Positions 49,677 through 59,180 of a stretch of 60,452 nt of DNA are shown here, one piece after another (within the stretch, counting starts at the first letter, position 1; the number at the start of each line of letters is the position of its first letter). Where the stretch lies: contig QHPD01000109.1 of the NCBI GenBank assembly GCA_003218975.1, positions 1 through 60,452 of the forward strand, written 5' to 3'. The position numbers and the translations under genes are program-made. The notes beneath the pieces are model-generated. The model was not told where the DNA came from, made no database searches, and was given only the letters and a program-made list of their open reading frames with translations. The DNA is from Verrucomicrobiota bacterium (GTDB lineage Bacteria; Verrucomicrobiota; Verrucomicrobiia; Chthoniobacterales; UBA10450).

Positions 49677-52532
49677 ATGACCAAAGAGCAGCGCCCTCGC
49701 ATTCCCGGTTGCACCTACCGATTGCAGTTCAATCGCTGGTTCACTTTTCTCCAGGCGCGCGAAATCATGCCGTATCTACACGCGCTCGGCGTGACCGATG
49801 TTTATGCGTCGCCCTATTCCCAGGCGAGCGCGGAGAGTTTGCACGGCTACGACATTACCGACCACAATAAACTAAACGCGGCAATCGGTTCGCGCGCCGA
49901 TTATGACTCCTGGATCGAAGAATTGCATGCGCACTCGATGGGGCAGGTGCTCGACTTTGTCCCGAACCACGTCGGAATCGCCGAGTCGCTGAATGCGTGG
50001 TGGATGGATGTGCTCGAAAACGGGCCCAGCTCCAGATACGCCCCCTATTTCGACATCGACTGGCATCCGCTGAAGTTTGATCTGCGCGACAAGGTTCTTC
50101 TGCCAATTCTGAGCGACCAATATGGGCGCGTTCTTGAGCGCGGCGAGCTGCAGCTGCGTTTTGAGGAGGGAACATTTTATTTGCTTTACGGCGAGCGGAG
50201 ACTGCCGATCGCGCCGGGAACTTACCGTTACGTTTTGCAAATCGCGTTGGAAAACCTCGCCGAGCACAAGGAGGAAGACTTTTACGCGGAATTACAAAGT
50301 ATCCTGACCGCTCTCGAATATTTGCCGAAACGCACCGAAACCGATCCGAAGCGGATCGCAGAACGCATTCGCGAGAAGGAAGTCATCAAGCGACGTCTGG
50401 AGCGGCGTTGCGCGGAAGCGCCACAAGTCCAGCGAGCAATCGAAAAAGCGCTAGCGCAGATCAACGGAAAGCCGGGCGACCCCCGCAGCTTCGACGCACT
50501 GGATGAGTTGCTTAACGCGCAATCTTATCGGCTAGCGTTCTGGCGTGTCGCCGCCGAAGAAATCAATTATCGCCGCTTTTTCGACGTGAATGATTTAGCG
50601 GCGATTCGCGTCGAGTTGCCAAAAGTTTTCGACGCCGTTCACCGGCTGGCTCTCGATTTGGTAAGCGCTGGCGCGGTGACAGGCCTTCGCATCGATCATC
50701 CGGATGGTCTGTACTTGCCCCGGGAGTATTTCGAAAAACTCCAGCAGCGCTGCGCAAAAGCGCTCGGGATCGGATTACCGCAGGATGGACGCGCCATTTA
50801 TATGCTGGCGGAAAAAATTCTCACCGCCTCTGAAGCGTTGCGGAAGGACTGGCTCATGCATGGAACGACTGGCTACGATTTTGCGAATCAAGTGACGCAA
50901 TTGCTGGTCGATTCCTCGGCCGAAACGGCGATTACAAAAACCTTCCATCGTTTCATCGGCCACTCGATGCCTTTTGGGCATCTGTTGTATGCAAAGAAAC
51001 TGCAGGTGATGAAACTCGCCTTGGCCAACGATGTCGATGTTCTGAGCAACATGCTCGATCGTTTGTCCGAGCAGAACCGCTGGTATCGCGATTTCACGCT
51101 CGAGTCGCTCTCGCGCGCGGTGCGCGAAACCATCGCCTGCTTTCCCGTTTATCGAACTTATCTCACGCCCGGCCAGCCCGTGAGCGAAGAAGATCGACAA
51201 ATCGTCGAGCGCGCAATCACCGCGGCCAAGCGCCGCAACCCAGCGATGGAAGAATCGATTTTCAATTTTCTGCGTGACGTGTTGCTTTTCCGTTTTCCGC
51301 CAAATCTCGATGATGCTGGGCGCACCGCGCACACGCATTTCGTTTTGAAGTTTCAACAAACCACAGGACCGGTCATGGCCAAGGGCCTGGAGGATACGGT
51401 GTTTTACATTTACAACCGGCTAGCGGCCTTAAATGAAGTGGGCGGTGAGCCACAACAATTTGGATTAACCGCTGAGGCGTTTCACGAGCGCAATATTGAT
51501 CGACAACGCAATTGGCCAGCGACGTTGCTCGCCACTTCGACGCACGACACAAAACGCAGCGAAGATGTGCGTGCGCGAATGGTTGCTATTTCCGAAATCC
51601 CCGAGCTGTGGCGACGTTCGTTGCAGCGCTGGCGTGTGGCCAATCACCGCTGGAAAGGGACCATCAACGACGTGGAAGCGCCGGACGCGAACGAAGAATA
51701 TTTGCTCTACCAAACTCTGCTCGGGACGTGGCCTATCGAGGCGAACGGCGAACCGCAACCCGCGGCAACGCCGGAGTACATCGAACGGATTCAACGCTAC
51801 ATGGCCAAGGCGCTTCATGAAGCGAAGATCAATACGAGCTGGATCCAACCAAATGAAGAATGGGACACAGCGATGCGCGATTTCGTCGCGAATATTTTGG
51901 ATTCGTCTCCGCGAAACAAGTTTCTGCCGATTTTCCTTCCGGTTGCACAGGAAATTGCACGTCTGGGAGCGATCAATTCACTCACGCAAACGCTGCTGAA
52001 GCTGACTTCGCCTGGCGTACCAGACGTTTATCAAGGCAACGAGATTTGGGATTACAGCCTGGTCGATCCCGACAATCGGCGTCGGGTCGATTACAACCGG
52101 CGTCGCGAAATGCTCGAAACATTGTCGACCGCGACTCCCCACGAACTCATACAGACTTGGCCGGATGGCCGGATTAAAATGTTTCTGACCCAGCGGGTGC
52201 TGCGATTTCATCGCGAACACGCCGATCTTTTCCAGCACGGCGAATATTTGCCGCTTCGCGCGAGTGGAACCTTTGCTGAATGCTGTGTCAGTTTCACCCG
52301 GCAGCTGGCAGACAAATGGATCCTCGTGATCGTGCCGCGGCTCTCGTCGCGGGTCGGCTTTCCACCGATAGGTGAGGCGTGGAAGGACACGGCAATCCAA
52401 TTACCCGAAGCGCTTCCGGTTGCGCAGGCGCACGATCTCTTCACTTGTCGCCCCGTTCCTCTCCAAGATCGACAAGTGAACCTCGCCGATCCGCTGTCGA
52501 TTGTGCCCTTTGCGGTGATTACCGATCTGTAA
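49677..52532 (+). CDS. treY: maltooligosyl trehalose synthase
   Basis: This 951-residue GH13 enzyme converts the reducing end of maltooligosaccharides into a trehalosyl unit. [35 protein letters not shown] is the family start, [12 protein letters not shown] is GH13 region I, and [14 protein letters not shown] holds the nucleophile Asp. [14 protein letters not shown] and [17 protein letters not shown] follow, and [27 protein letters not shown] is near the end. TreZ, the partner that releases trehalose, is not in this window. The start follows a repeat by 32 bp. Confidence 0.96.
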   Translation: MTKEQRPRIPGCTYRLQFNRWFTFLQAREIMPYLHALGVTDVYASPYSQASAESLHGYDITDHNKLNAAIGSRADYDSWIEELHAHSMGQVLDFVPNHVGIAESLNAWWMDVLENGPSSRYAPYFDIDWHPLKFDLRDKVLLPILSDQYGRVLERGELQLRFEEGTFYLLYGERRLPIAPGTYRYVLQIALENLAEHKEEDFYAELQSILTALEYLPKRTETDPKRIAERIREKEVIKRRLERRCAEAPQVQRAIEKALAQINGKPGDPRSFDALDELLNAQSYRLAFWRVAAEEINYRRFFDVNDLAAIRVELPKVFDAVHRLALDLVSAGAVTGLRIDHPDGLYLPREYFEKLQQRCAKALGIGLPQDGRAIYMLAEKILTASEALRKDWLMHGTTGYDFANQVTQLLVDSSAETAITKTFHRFIGHSMPFGHLLYAKKLQVMKLALANDVDVLSNMLDRLSEQNRWYRDFTLESLSRAVRETIACFPVYRTYLTPGQPVSEEDRQIVERAITAAKRRNPAMEESIFNFLRDVLLFRFPPNLDDAGRTAHTHFVLKFQQTTGPVMAKGLEDTVFYIYNRLAALNEVGGEPQQFGLTAEAFHERNIDRQRNWPATLLATSTHDTKRSEDVRARMVAISEIPELWRRSLQRWRVANHRWKGTINDVEAPDANEEYLLYQTLLGTWPIEANGEPQPAATPEYIERIQRYMAKALHEAKINTSWIQPNEEWDTAMRDFVANILDSSPRNKFLPIFLPVAQEIARLGAINSLTQTLLKLTSPGVPDVYQGNEIWDYSLVDPDNRRRVDYNRRREMLETLSTATPHELIQTWPDGRIKMFLTQRVLRFHREHADLFQHGEYLPLRASGTFAECCVSFTRQLADKWILVIVPRLSSRVGFPPIGEAWKDTAIQLPEALPVAQAHDLFTCRPVPLQDRQVNLADPLSIVPFAVITDL

Positions 52533-52600
52533 GTGTAGCGGCGGTTTGCGACCGACGAACAAACGCTTGTGCGGAATATAGACGGACAGTCGTGGCTCAG
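52533..52600. repeat. partial GTAGC-family repeat after treY
   Basis: GTGTAGCGGCGGTTTGCGACCG (first 20 bases, 52536 on) resembles a left arm of the GTAGC family, but the matching right arm is not present. It is a degenerate or half copy in the short gap before the DUF4105 fragment. Confidence 0.4.
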
Positions 52601-53115
52601 CTAGTCGCGTTCAAACCCTGGAAGCCTTGCACGTACAAGGCGCGCGAAGTCTGGGTCTTTGTCGGCCGCGCGTGCGCGTTCGTTGATGTGGCTGCGCTGC
52701 TTAAGTTCGGCAAAAGGGAGACCGCCGGTGGCGATGAGGTGGCGCTCATACAACACTTCGTCACCCTTGCCATTGAGCAGGATGCGCCAATCCCTAGGCA
52801 TTCGCTCGTTGGTGGGACGCTGGGCGCGGATGCTCGTGGTGCAGTTGGTGGTGATGGCGTTATACCAGCGTGAATGAGTGCGCAGGGCGTTGAGCGCATG
52901 TGTACGTATTAGAGGAATCGCTCACGGGCTTGCGCTTGCGAAGTCAGGACGCGGTAGAGATAGACATCTTCACCTTGACGGTAGTTTGTGCACGCGGATT
53001 GAGGCGCGCTCGTCCGCGACGACATAGATGAGTTCATACTGCCGATAGATACCGCCGATGGCAGAGTAGTTTTCGCCCATTTCCATGCGCGCCTCGCAGC
53101 AAAGCGAGCGTTCGC
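52601..53115 (-). pseudogene. 3' half of a second DUF4105 (Lnb N-terminal domain) gene
   Basis: Three frames together give MEMGENYSAIGGIYRQYELIYV, ADERASIRVHK; then TNYRQGEDVYLYR; then LNALRTHSRWYNAITTNCTT and MPRDWRILLNGKGDEVLYERHLIATGGLPFAELKQRSHINERARAADKDPDFARL. These match the protein at 54875 piece by piece. Frameshifts lie near 52985 and 52915. The 5' half is missing. Part of it is read through as the C-terminus of the lipase-like gene. Confidence 0.75.
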
Positions 53116-54789
53116 AGCCAACGGCAGCGATCTTTCACATTCCGACGTGTTTCTAAGAATTCTGGCGACTTCGGCGATCCCCTGCGGATTCTGATTTGCG
53201 TCGTGACTCGACGGCACAATCTTTTCCGATCTGGTCCCGTCGAGATGCGAGCTCCAGTAGGCGACGACGCCGTCACTGCTGTTCGGTGTATCGCCACGTC
53301 CGCGATCACCGATGATCGAATGATAGGGAACGTTTTTTGGCAGCGGCAGCGTGTTCATGATTTTCACGAAACGGTTGTTGGGCGAAAGCGTGTCGATGCT
53401 GTTAGGCATCCGTTTCATCCGCATAACAGTTGAATCCTCCTGGGTCGCCGCCGCCCGCAACACGTCAGGGCCGATCGTTGCCAATTGCACCGGGATGCGA
53501 ATAATGCTCGATGCAATTCGGCCCACCCAGTTTGAAGCGGTAACGCTTCCACGATGCGGCGTGGAGATGAAAACGACCCGTGCAACCTCAGGCCGACGCT
53601 TGAAGATCAGTCCCTCGGTCAGCAGCGCCTTAGTTTTCGGAGAGAGATTTGTCTGGTCAGGCGATTTGCCGAAATAGATCCGCCAAACTTTGTCGCCGTT
53701 AGTGTCGGTGATCATGAGCCGACTAATGATTCCACCCATGCTGTGGCCGACGAGGACAATTGGGCGGTGACCGGGGAAGACTTTGTTCAGCGCGTCGAGT
53801 TCGCGCCGAAGCAGCAGCGCCGAGTACGGCACCGGATATCCGCTCGGGTAACTGAAAACCCAGAGCTGATAATTTCGGCGCACGACTGGATCAGCCCACA
53901 GCTCGTTGACCATCGGTGCCCAGGTGGCTGGCGTGGACTGAAGGCCGTGAATAAAGAGGACAGGAATCTTTCCGGGATCGTAAGGCTGGAGTCGCGTAAG
54001 CCGCGCCTTCTCTGCGAATTTCTCCGGGTTCAGCATGGCCCGCAAACCAATCCGCTCAGGCCGCTCGCGAGATAGTCCCAAGGCCAGCGGTGCGGTGAAA
54101 TCCGCGGCCGACGGTAGCCTGCGACCGGAAACGTTCGTGGTCTCGACGGCCAGCGGATCCATGAATTCGATCTCGCACCTCCGCTCGCTGAAATGCGCCA
54201 CCGCAGTAACGGCAAAATAGATACGTGCCGCGAGGAATCGCTGCCGAGTCTCCGGGGACTGCTCGGCCTGCACGGCGACGAGCGACGCGCCCGCCCCTTG
54301 CCGAGTATTCCGAGGGAGGACAAATTTGCCACGCACATCGAGTTCGTCCGCCGGGATCAGGTCGAACTCCTGTGGTTTCCAAAGCCGGTTGGCATGTGGA
54401 TGATGGGTGAGCACGTATTCGCCGCCGCCAGGTGCGGGCACGCGCAACGGATGCGTCCACGGATCGAGACGAGCGTCTCGGATTACCGCAAACACGCGCG
54501 ATAAGGCGAAGTTATAATCACGCACGGCGAGGCGATCCTTGGCATCTCTCCGCAGTTCCCTTGTTGCTGTTTCTACTCCGCTGAGATAAAAGCCGATCGC
54601 TCTCCTTGGATCGCTTTGCTCCAACTGGCGGCCATCGGCGATTGCCTGCTCCGACCGACGCAGCTCGGGAATTGTTGCCGGCGGTGGGCCCAAACCGGGC
54701 TTGGTCTCGCCCACCTTTGCCAACGGCGTGCAAGCACTCAGTGTCGCGAGTGTCGCGAGAAGGAAAAACTGACGATGATTTATTTTCAT
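52909..54789 (-). CDS. lipase-like alpha/beta-hydrolase lipoprotein
   Basis: This 626-codon frame has a lipobox (LATLSAC, Cys about residue 20). The N-terminal region is uncharacterised. The hydrolase core has the oxyanion loop PVLFIHGLQSTPATW, the nucleophile VLVGHSMGGIISRL, an acid likely in VVAYWSSHLDGTRSEKIVPSSHDANQ, and the catalytic His in SSHD. Typical relatives end near GIAEVARILR, about residue 560. The last 60-70 residues come from read-through into the DUF4105 remnant, so the natural C-terminus is uncertain. It would cleave an ester at the cell envelope. Confidence 0.7.
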   Translation of the reverse strand: MKINHRQFFLLATLATLSACTPLAKVGETKPGLGPPPATIPELRRSEQAIADGRQLEQSDPRRAIGFYLSGVETATRELRRDAKDRLAVRDYNFALSRVFAVIRDARLDPWTHPLRVPAPGGGEYVLTHHPHANRLWKPQEFDLIPADELDVRGKFVLPRNTRQGAGASLVAVQAEQSPETRQRFLAARIYFAVTAVAHFSERRCEIEFMDPLAVETTNVSGRRLPSAADFTAPLALGLSRERPERIGLRAMLNPEKFAEKARLTRLQPYDPGKIPVLFIHGLQSTPATWAPMVNELWADPVVRRNYQLWVFSYPSGYPVPYSALLLRRELDALNKVFPGHRPIVLVGHSMGGIISRLMITDTNGDKVWRIYFGKSPDQTNLSPKTKALLTEGLIFKRRPEVARVVFISTPHRGSVTASNWVGRIASSIIRIPVQLATIGPDVLRAAATQEDSTVMRMKRMPNSIDTLSPNNRFVKIMNTLPLPKNVPYHSIIGDRGRGDTPNSSDGVVAYWSSHLDGTRSEKIVPSSHDANQNPQGIAEVARILRNTSECERSLPLAANARFAARRAWKWAKTTLPSAVSIGSMNSSMSSRTSAPQSACTNYRQGEDVYLYRVLTSQAQARERFL

Positions 54790-54874
54790 TTCCTCGTTCC
54801 CTTACTACCTGATTACTGCCGAACCAATCATTTAGTGCTGAGCGTAAGACTAAGGTCCAATTGGAACCCGCCCG

Positions 54875-55801
54875 CTAGTCGCCCTTCGGTAGTTCTTCGC
54901 GAATCACGCGCGAGAAATCCGGATCCTCGTCTGCGGCGCGCGCACGCTTGTTGATCAGGCTGCGCTGCTTGAGTTCGCTGAACGGCTGGCCAGCGGTGGC
55001 GATCAGGTGATGCTGATACAACATTTCGTCGGCTTTTCCATTAACGAGCATTCGCCAATCCCATGGCGCGCGCTCGTTCACTGAGCGCTGGGTGCGTATG
55101 TTTGTGGTGCAATTGGTGGTAATGGCATTGCACCATTGTGGGTGATCGCGAAGCGTATTGATCGCGTTCACGTATTCGAGAAATCGCGCGCGGGCTTGTG
55201 CGGGTGAAGCCATCGTCCGGTAAAGATAAACATCTTCGCCATGGCGATAATTGCTGCGTACGCGGATCGAATCGCGCTCATCGGCCACGATGTAAATGAG
55301 CGTGTATTGCCTGTAGAGCCCGCGCAGAGCGGAGTAACTTTGCCCAATTGCCTTGCGCGTTTCGATGGAGAAGCAGAGCGGGAGCGCGTCCGCAAATCGA
55401 AAGCTCACGATGGGTGTGCCATCCACGGTGAACCCCAATACATAACGGCCAGGTCCATTCCCGTGATCTGCGACAGCCGATAAGTGCGTGACTCCCAGCG
55501 CGGGGTGAAATCGGTTTCTGTGCGGTACTCGCAATTCCGCACATTGTGAACTGTGACCTCGTCGCCTTTAATCTCTGCCCAGGCCGTCTGTGCAACATCC
55601 GACTGCCACGCGCGATCGTTGCTCGGCTCTTCCGCGAACAAATATCACGACCACCAGCAGCACAAGCACAAACACAATCGCCGCTGGCGCGCGAAGAGTT
55701 ACAACGGGGAAATCAAAAAATAGCGCGCCAAATGCCCATGCTGCACAAAGGACTCCAGCAATCCAGGCCAGTGCCCGGGCGATGAATCGCAACACTTTCA
55801 T
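54875..55801 (-). pseudogene. DUF4105 (Lnb N-terminal periplasmic domain) gene with two frameshifts
   Basis: Three overlapping frames give one protein: N-terminal membrane helices (MKVLRFIARALAWIAGVL, then VFVLVLLVVVIFV), then EEPSNDRAWQSDVAQTAWAEI to YWGSPWMAHPS, and then GTPIVSFRFADALPLCFSIETRKAIGQSYSALRGLYRQYTLIYIVADERDSIRV to the end. The breaks are near 55630 and near 55410; at the latter, adding one base restores WMAHTIVSF. Intact relatives are around 300 residues. Its gene product would be envelope-localised, function unknown. Confidence 0.75.
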
Positions 55802-55998
55802 CGCTGCCATTACTCAAAACGCAAACAGCACGATCGTGCGGTGTATTCAGAAACGACGTAGCCGGCCAGCGCGATTAATCCAAACTCGGACGACAGCTGG
55901 GGGGCAGTGCGAATTGCAGAAATAGGGCGACTCAGTGCCGCCCAGCTAAGCTCACTGGCCGATCGTTAGGCGACTTCTTGTTCTTCCGGTTCGGGTCC

Positions 55999-57006
55999 CT
56001 AATCTTGTGAGTCGTCTTCCACATCATCCTGAGTTACTTTCCAGGTTTTGTCGGGGTTGTACCGGTCCATGCTCTGAAACAGTTTTAGTGTATCTGGTCC
56101 AAGATCTTTCTCGTAGACGATTCCGTCGGGGCCGACGATGAACGTCTGCACTCCGGTCACCCGGTATTCAGCGGGCGCAGCGGCGAGGGCGAATCCGCCG
56201 ATCATGGCCCCGCCAACTACGAAGTCCATCTCTCCCATCGGTGCCGCAGGTCCTCGTCCTTTTAGCACCTTGAAATAATAGCCATGATATGGCTGAGGTT
56301 GACTTTGCTGCGTGTAGCCTTGCTCTAGCGCTTTGGCGACTTCTTCTCCAACAGGACCGCCCCACGTTCCGTCCGCGTTCTGCCACGCCAGCCCGTCATG
56401 TTTTCCCGGCGAGCTGATGATTCGTTGCGCGTATTGGTTGACCTTCGAATCATCGTGCTTTTCCTGGGCATACTCGTGTTGTGCCTCGTCGAAACCACGA
56501 CAAATCTCAATGGCGTTCAGCTCGTTGGCACCGATACGTCGATTTAATATTTCCTCACGGCCTACCTTTGTATCAAATAACCACTTGCCTTTGCGCTTCA
56601 CGATCGGAATGGGAAGCGGAAAATCATCGTTGCCCACCAAGAGAATGGCCCGTTTTGGATCTTTCTTGTCTATTTGAATCGAGTTCTTTTCCTTTGCCTT
56701 TGCCGCGAATGCCAGCGCGCGGTTTTTGTCCATTACGGGATCTTCGGAACTGACAATATCCTCGCTGTCCGGACCCAGAATTTCCTTTGCTGCGGCGACA
56801 TCGAAATTCGCCGCTACCTGAACAAGGGCGTCGGCAGCCTGCTTTGGTGTGTCGAATGTTTTTTGCTGTGGCTGCGATGTCGCAGGCGCATCCGTTTTGG
56901 CCGGTGGCGCCGCGTGCACTGCGAGGCTTAACAAACAAGAGATAACGATCGCAGAAGCGACCAGAGAAATTTTTGGCGAAGTCATAATATCTAGTTTTGT
57001 TTTCAT
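55999..57006 (-). CDS. DUF2950 periplasmic protein
   Basis: The gene runs from 57006 down to 55999. The 335-residue protein starts MKTKLDIMTSPKIS, followed by a signal peptide (hydrophobic VASAIVISCLLSLAVHAAP). The DUF2950 body follows, with FDTPKQAADALVQVAANFD, LVGNDDFPLPIPIVKRKGKWLFDT, RRIGANELNAIEICRGFDEAQHEYA and YHGYYFKVLKGRGPAAPMGEMDFVVGGAMIGGFALAAAPAEYRVTGVQTFIV. It lies 25 bp after the DUF3300 gene, and the pair recurs in many Gram-negatives. Function is unknown; the fold suggests an envelope accessory protein. Confidence 0.8.
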   Translation of the reverse strand: MKTKLDIMTSPKISLVASAIVISCLLSLAVHAAPPAKTDAPATSQPQQKTFDTPKQAADALVQVAANFDVAAAKEILGPDSEDIVSSEDPVMDKNRALAFAAKAKEKNSIQIDKKDPKRAILLVGNDDFPLPIPIVKRKGKWLFDTKVGREEILNRRIGANELNAIEICRGFDEAQHEYAQEKHDDSKVNQYAQRIISSPGKHDGLAWQNADGTWGGPVGEEVAKALEQGYTQQSQPQPYHGYYFKVLKGRGPAAPMGEMDFVVGGAMIGGFALAAAPAEYRVTGVQTFIVGPDGIVYEKDLGPDTLKLFQSMDRYNPDKTWKVTQDDVEDDSQD

Positions 57007-57031
57007 TGGTTTTTCCAAATCAATGGTTTGC

Positions 57032-58480
57032 TTATCTGCGACGCCCTCCGCCTCCTCCGCCACGACCGCCGCCTCCTCCGCCGCGACTCATTCCGCCACC
57101 TCCCATGCTATGACCGCCTCTGCTGCTGCTGGCTCGCGCGTAGTTTCCGCTACCGCCGCCAAATCCTCCTCCGCCTCGAGAAGCGGAACTAGGTCGGGAC
57201 GATGCGCTGCGGTTACCGACTTGGTTCTTAGCGCTACCGCCAGCTGGGCGATTAGCGGCACCAGCCCCACCACCTGGCCGTGCACCTGCTCCAGCGCCAC
57301 CACCGGGTCGTGCTCCAGCTCCAGCGCCACCACCTGCTCGAGCACCTGCTCCAGCGCCACCACCGGGTCGTGCTCCAGCTCCAGCCCCACCACCGGGTCG
57401 CGCTCCAGCTCCGGCTCCACCTGGACGAGCTCCCGCTCCCGCGCCGCCGGCTCCGCCGGGCTTTCCGACACCACCGACGCCGCCCGCACCGCCGACACCG
57501 CCGGGTCTTCCGACACCACCAACGCCACCCGCACCACCGGGACGACCGGCGCCACCGGGGCCACGTCCGCCAAACTTATTGGCTGTTTGCCTGTTTCCAT
57601 ACGGAGCATTTCCGCGGTGTTGCGGATTGTGCTGCCAATTACCTTGTCCCTGGCGGCTGACATTGCGGTTGAAATTGTTGTTGCGATTGTAATTATAATT
57701 GTTGTTGATCTTAACGTTGCCACCGTTCCAATCGCAATCGCCCCAGTGGCCGCCCCAAGCGCCCCAAGCTGCGGCACCTAGCGCGACTCCCGCGCCCCAC
57801 GCCAGAGCCGTCCCTGGCACATAGCCCGGATAGGTATAAGGGTAGTAAGGATACTCGGGCGCGGGCGGACCATAAACGACCTGCGGGTCGTACGACGGGA
57901 CGTAAACTACGTCCGGGTTGGCTGGTTCAACTACAATAACCTGCTTGCCGCCCGCGACTGTCTGAGTTTCCACTTTCTGTTGCGCGCTGGTCTTTAGGTT
58001 TCCTGTGCCTTGAGCCTTTGCACGCATGCGCTGGACTGCGTCCATCACGTCAGATTGCTGCGCCAGGAATGCGTTTCCCAAGTCCGTCGTCCATTGGACA
58101 TTGCCGGCCATACGCTGCACCACGTCTGGAAACTCTACCAGTCCCTGTACGCTTGGGTCCCACGGCTGCTTTGCCACGGCGTCAGCCAGCGCTTTGCCTT
58201 TCAAATTCTTGTTCCGATCCATCCACTGCTGCAGTTGGATGATTTCAAGTGGATAAGTGGAAGCGGCGAGCGTTTGAGCCAGAAGTGGATCCGAATAAAG
58301 AGCAATCGGCGCGACGAGAGAGTCCAATTCACCATTCGGAAGCTTGGGCGCTTCCTCCGTGGTTGTCATGACCTGCGATTCGGCTTGCTGCGCCAGGGCT
58401 GCGGAGGAGCCCGCTGAGAGCAATGTGACACCTGCGATGGCAATCCCAATATGAAATATTTTACGGTTTTGTGACTTCAT
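57032..58480 (-). CDS. DUF3300 protein with Gly/Ala/Arg-Pro repeats
   Basis: This 482-residue exported protein starts MKSQNRKIFH with a signal peptide cleaved near ALAQQ. The DUF3300 domain follows (LDSLVAPIALYSDPLLAQTLAASTYPLEIIQLQQWMDRN, WDPSVQGLVEFPDVVQRMAGN). Then come a Pro/Tyr segment (PEYPYYPYTYPGY), an Asn/Arg-rich stretch and a Gly-rich tail with tandem GGGAGAGARP decapeptides. Long upstream extension to 58780 is not protein-like. The first half is probably folded, while the tail would be flexible and sticky. It forms an operon with DUF2950. Confidence 0.82.
   Translation of the reverse strand: MKSQNRKIFHIGIAIAGVTLLSAGSSAALAQQAESQVMTTTEEAPKLPNGELDSLVAPIALYSDPLLAQTLAASTYPLEIIQLQQWMDRNKNLKGKALADAVAKQPWDPSVQGLVEFPDVVQRMAGNVQWTTDLGNAFLAQQSDVMDAVQRMRAKAQGTGNLKTSAQQKVETQTVAGGKQVIVVEPANPDVVYVPSYDPQVVYGPPAPEYPYYPYTYPGYVPGTALAWGAGVALGAAAWGAWGGHWGDCDWNGGNVKINNNYNYNRNNNFNRNVSRQGQGNWQHNPQHRGNAPYGNRQTANKFGGRGPGGAGRPGGAGGVGGVGRPGGVGGAGGVGGVGKPGGAGGAGAGARPGGAGAGARPGGGAGAGARPGGGAGAGARAGGGAGAGARPGGGAGAGARPGGGAGAANRPAGGSAKNQVGNRSASSRPSSASRGGGGFGGGSGNYARASSSRGGHSMGGGGMSRGGGGGGRGGGGGGRRR
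57271..57420. repeat. five tandem 30-bp units in the DUF3300 gene
   Basis: Five exact 30-bp units (each starting CACC) run head-to-tail, with an alternating pattern so that every second unit is most alike (a 60-bp higher-order unit). They encode repeats of GGGAGAGARP on the minus strand. Confidence 0.85.
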
Positions 58481-58619
58481 AAATTTTTGCTTTCCATCCG
58501 TTGGCCGTTGCCCGTAAATATAGAACAATTCCGTCGATCGACACAGAGGACTTTCGTCCAATGGAAGCCGTCGGACAGAAACCTTATTGTTACGGAAACA
58601 AATCGAACGAGATACAACT

Positions 58620-59003
58620 ATGAATAATGTTAAGAAACTCGCAACTCTACTGCTTGTCCTCGGCACGATGACGGGATTCGCGTGGGCGGCTGGCACGGAA
58701 AAGCCGGATGCAACCTTGCAGCTGAGCGGGGGATCGTTCGCAGCCGGCATCGGCTTTAGCTGGGGGTCAGGGACACTCACCTACAAGGGGAAAGATTATC
58801 CTGTCTCCGTGAATGGACTGTCGTTAGGCAAAGTTGGAATTACGGGTGGTTCGGCCACCGGCGAAGTCTATAATCTGAAGAGGCTGCAAGATTTCGACGG
58901 TCATTATGTCGCGAGTGGTCGGGGTGGCCGAGGCGTGATACTTGCCGGCGGGGGTTCGGCCGTCACCATGAGAAATCAAAACGGTGTGCGCGTGCTTGTT
59001 TGA
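58620..59003 (+). CDS. EipA-like (DUF1134) envelope protein
   Basis: This 127-residue exported protein starts MNNVKKLATLLLVL with a signal peptide cleaved near WAAGT. The mature part matches the DUF1134/EipA pattern in GFSWGSGTLTYKGKDYPVSVNGLSLGKVG, then GEVYNLKRLQDFDGHY and a Gly-rich strand pair with MRNQNGV. EipA-type proteins are small periplasmic beta-barrels linked to envelope integrity in alphaproteobacteria. The assignment is moderate. It is divergent from the DUF3300 operon. Confidence 0.6.
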   Translation: MNNVKKLATLLLVLGTMTGFAWAAGTEKPDATLQLSGGSFAAGIGFSWGSGTLTYKGKDYPVSVNGLSLGKVGITGGSATGEVYNLKRLQDFDGHYVASGRGGRGVILAGGGSAVTMRNQNGVRVLV

Positions 59004-59138
59004 GTCTCACACGAGAGGAGTGGACCTGACAATCGCGGCCGCCGGGGTCGAGATGCACATTAAAAGATAAACAGGCGAAGCCGCGATCGGCCCGGCGGAT
59101 CAAACAGACGTTCGCTACAGGATTGCATAACAAACACA

Positions 59139-59169
59139 TAAGCGCGCCGTTGACCAGGCGGCGCGCTTA
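59139..59169 (+). terminator. strong hairpin just before the ATG at 59181
   Basis: An 11-bp stem (TAAGCGCGCCG / CGGCGCGCTTA) with a 9-base loop ends 11 bases before the ATG. No T-run follows. It could terminate the EipA-like message or cover the ribosome-binding region of the next gene. Confidence 0.55.
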
Positions 59170-59180
59170 GCAACCGTCTG

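Noticed and set aside
56849-57781. 310-codon plus-strand frame, Ser/Thr/Ala-rich
   Set aside because: It is the antisense of the DUF3300 repeat tail and the DUF2950 start; low complexity explains its openness.
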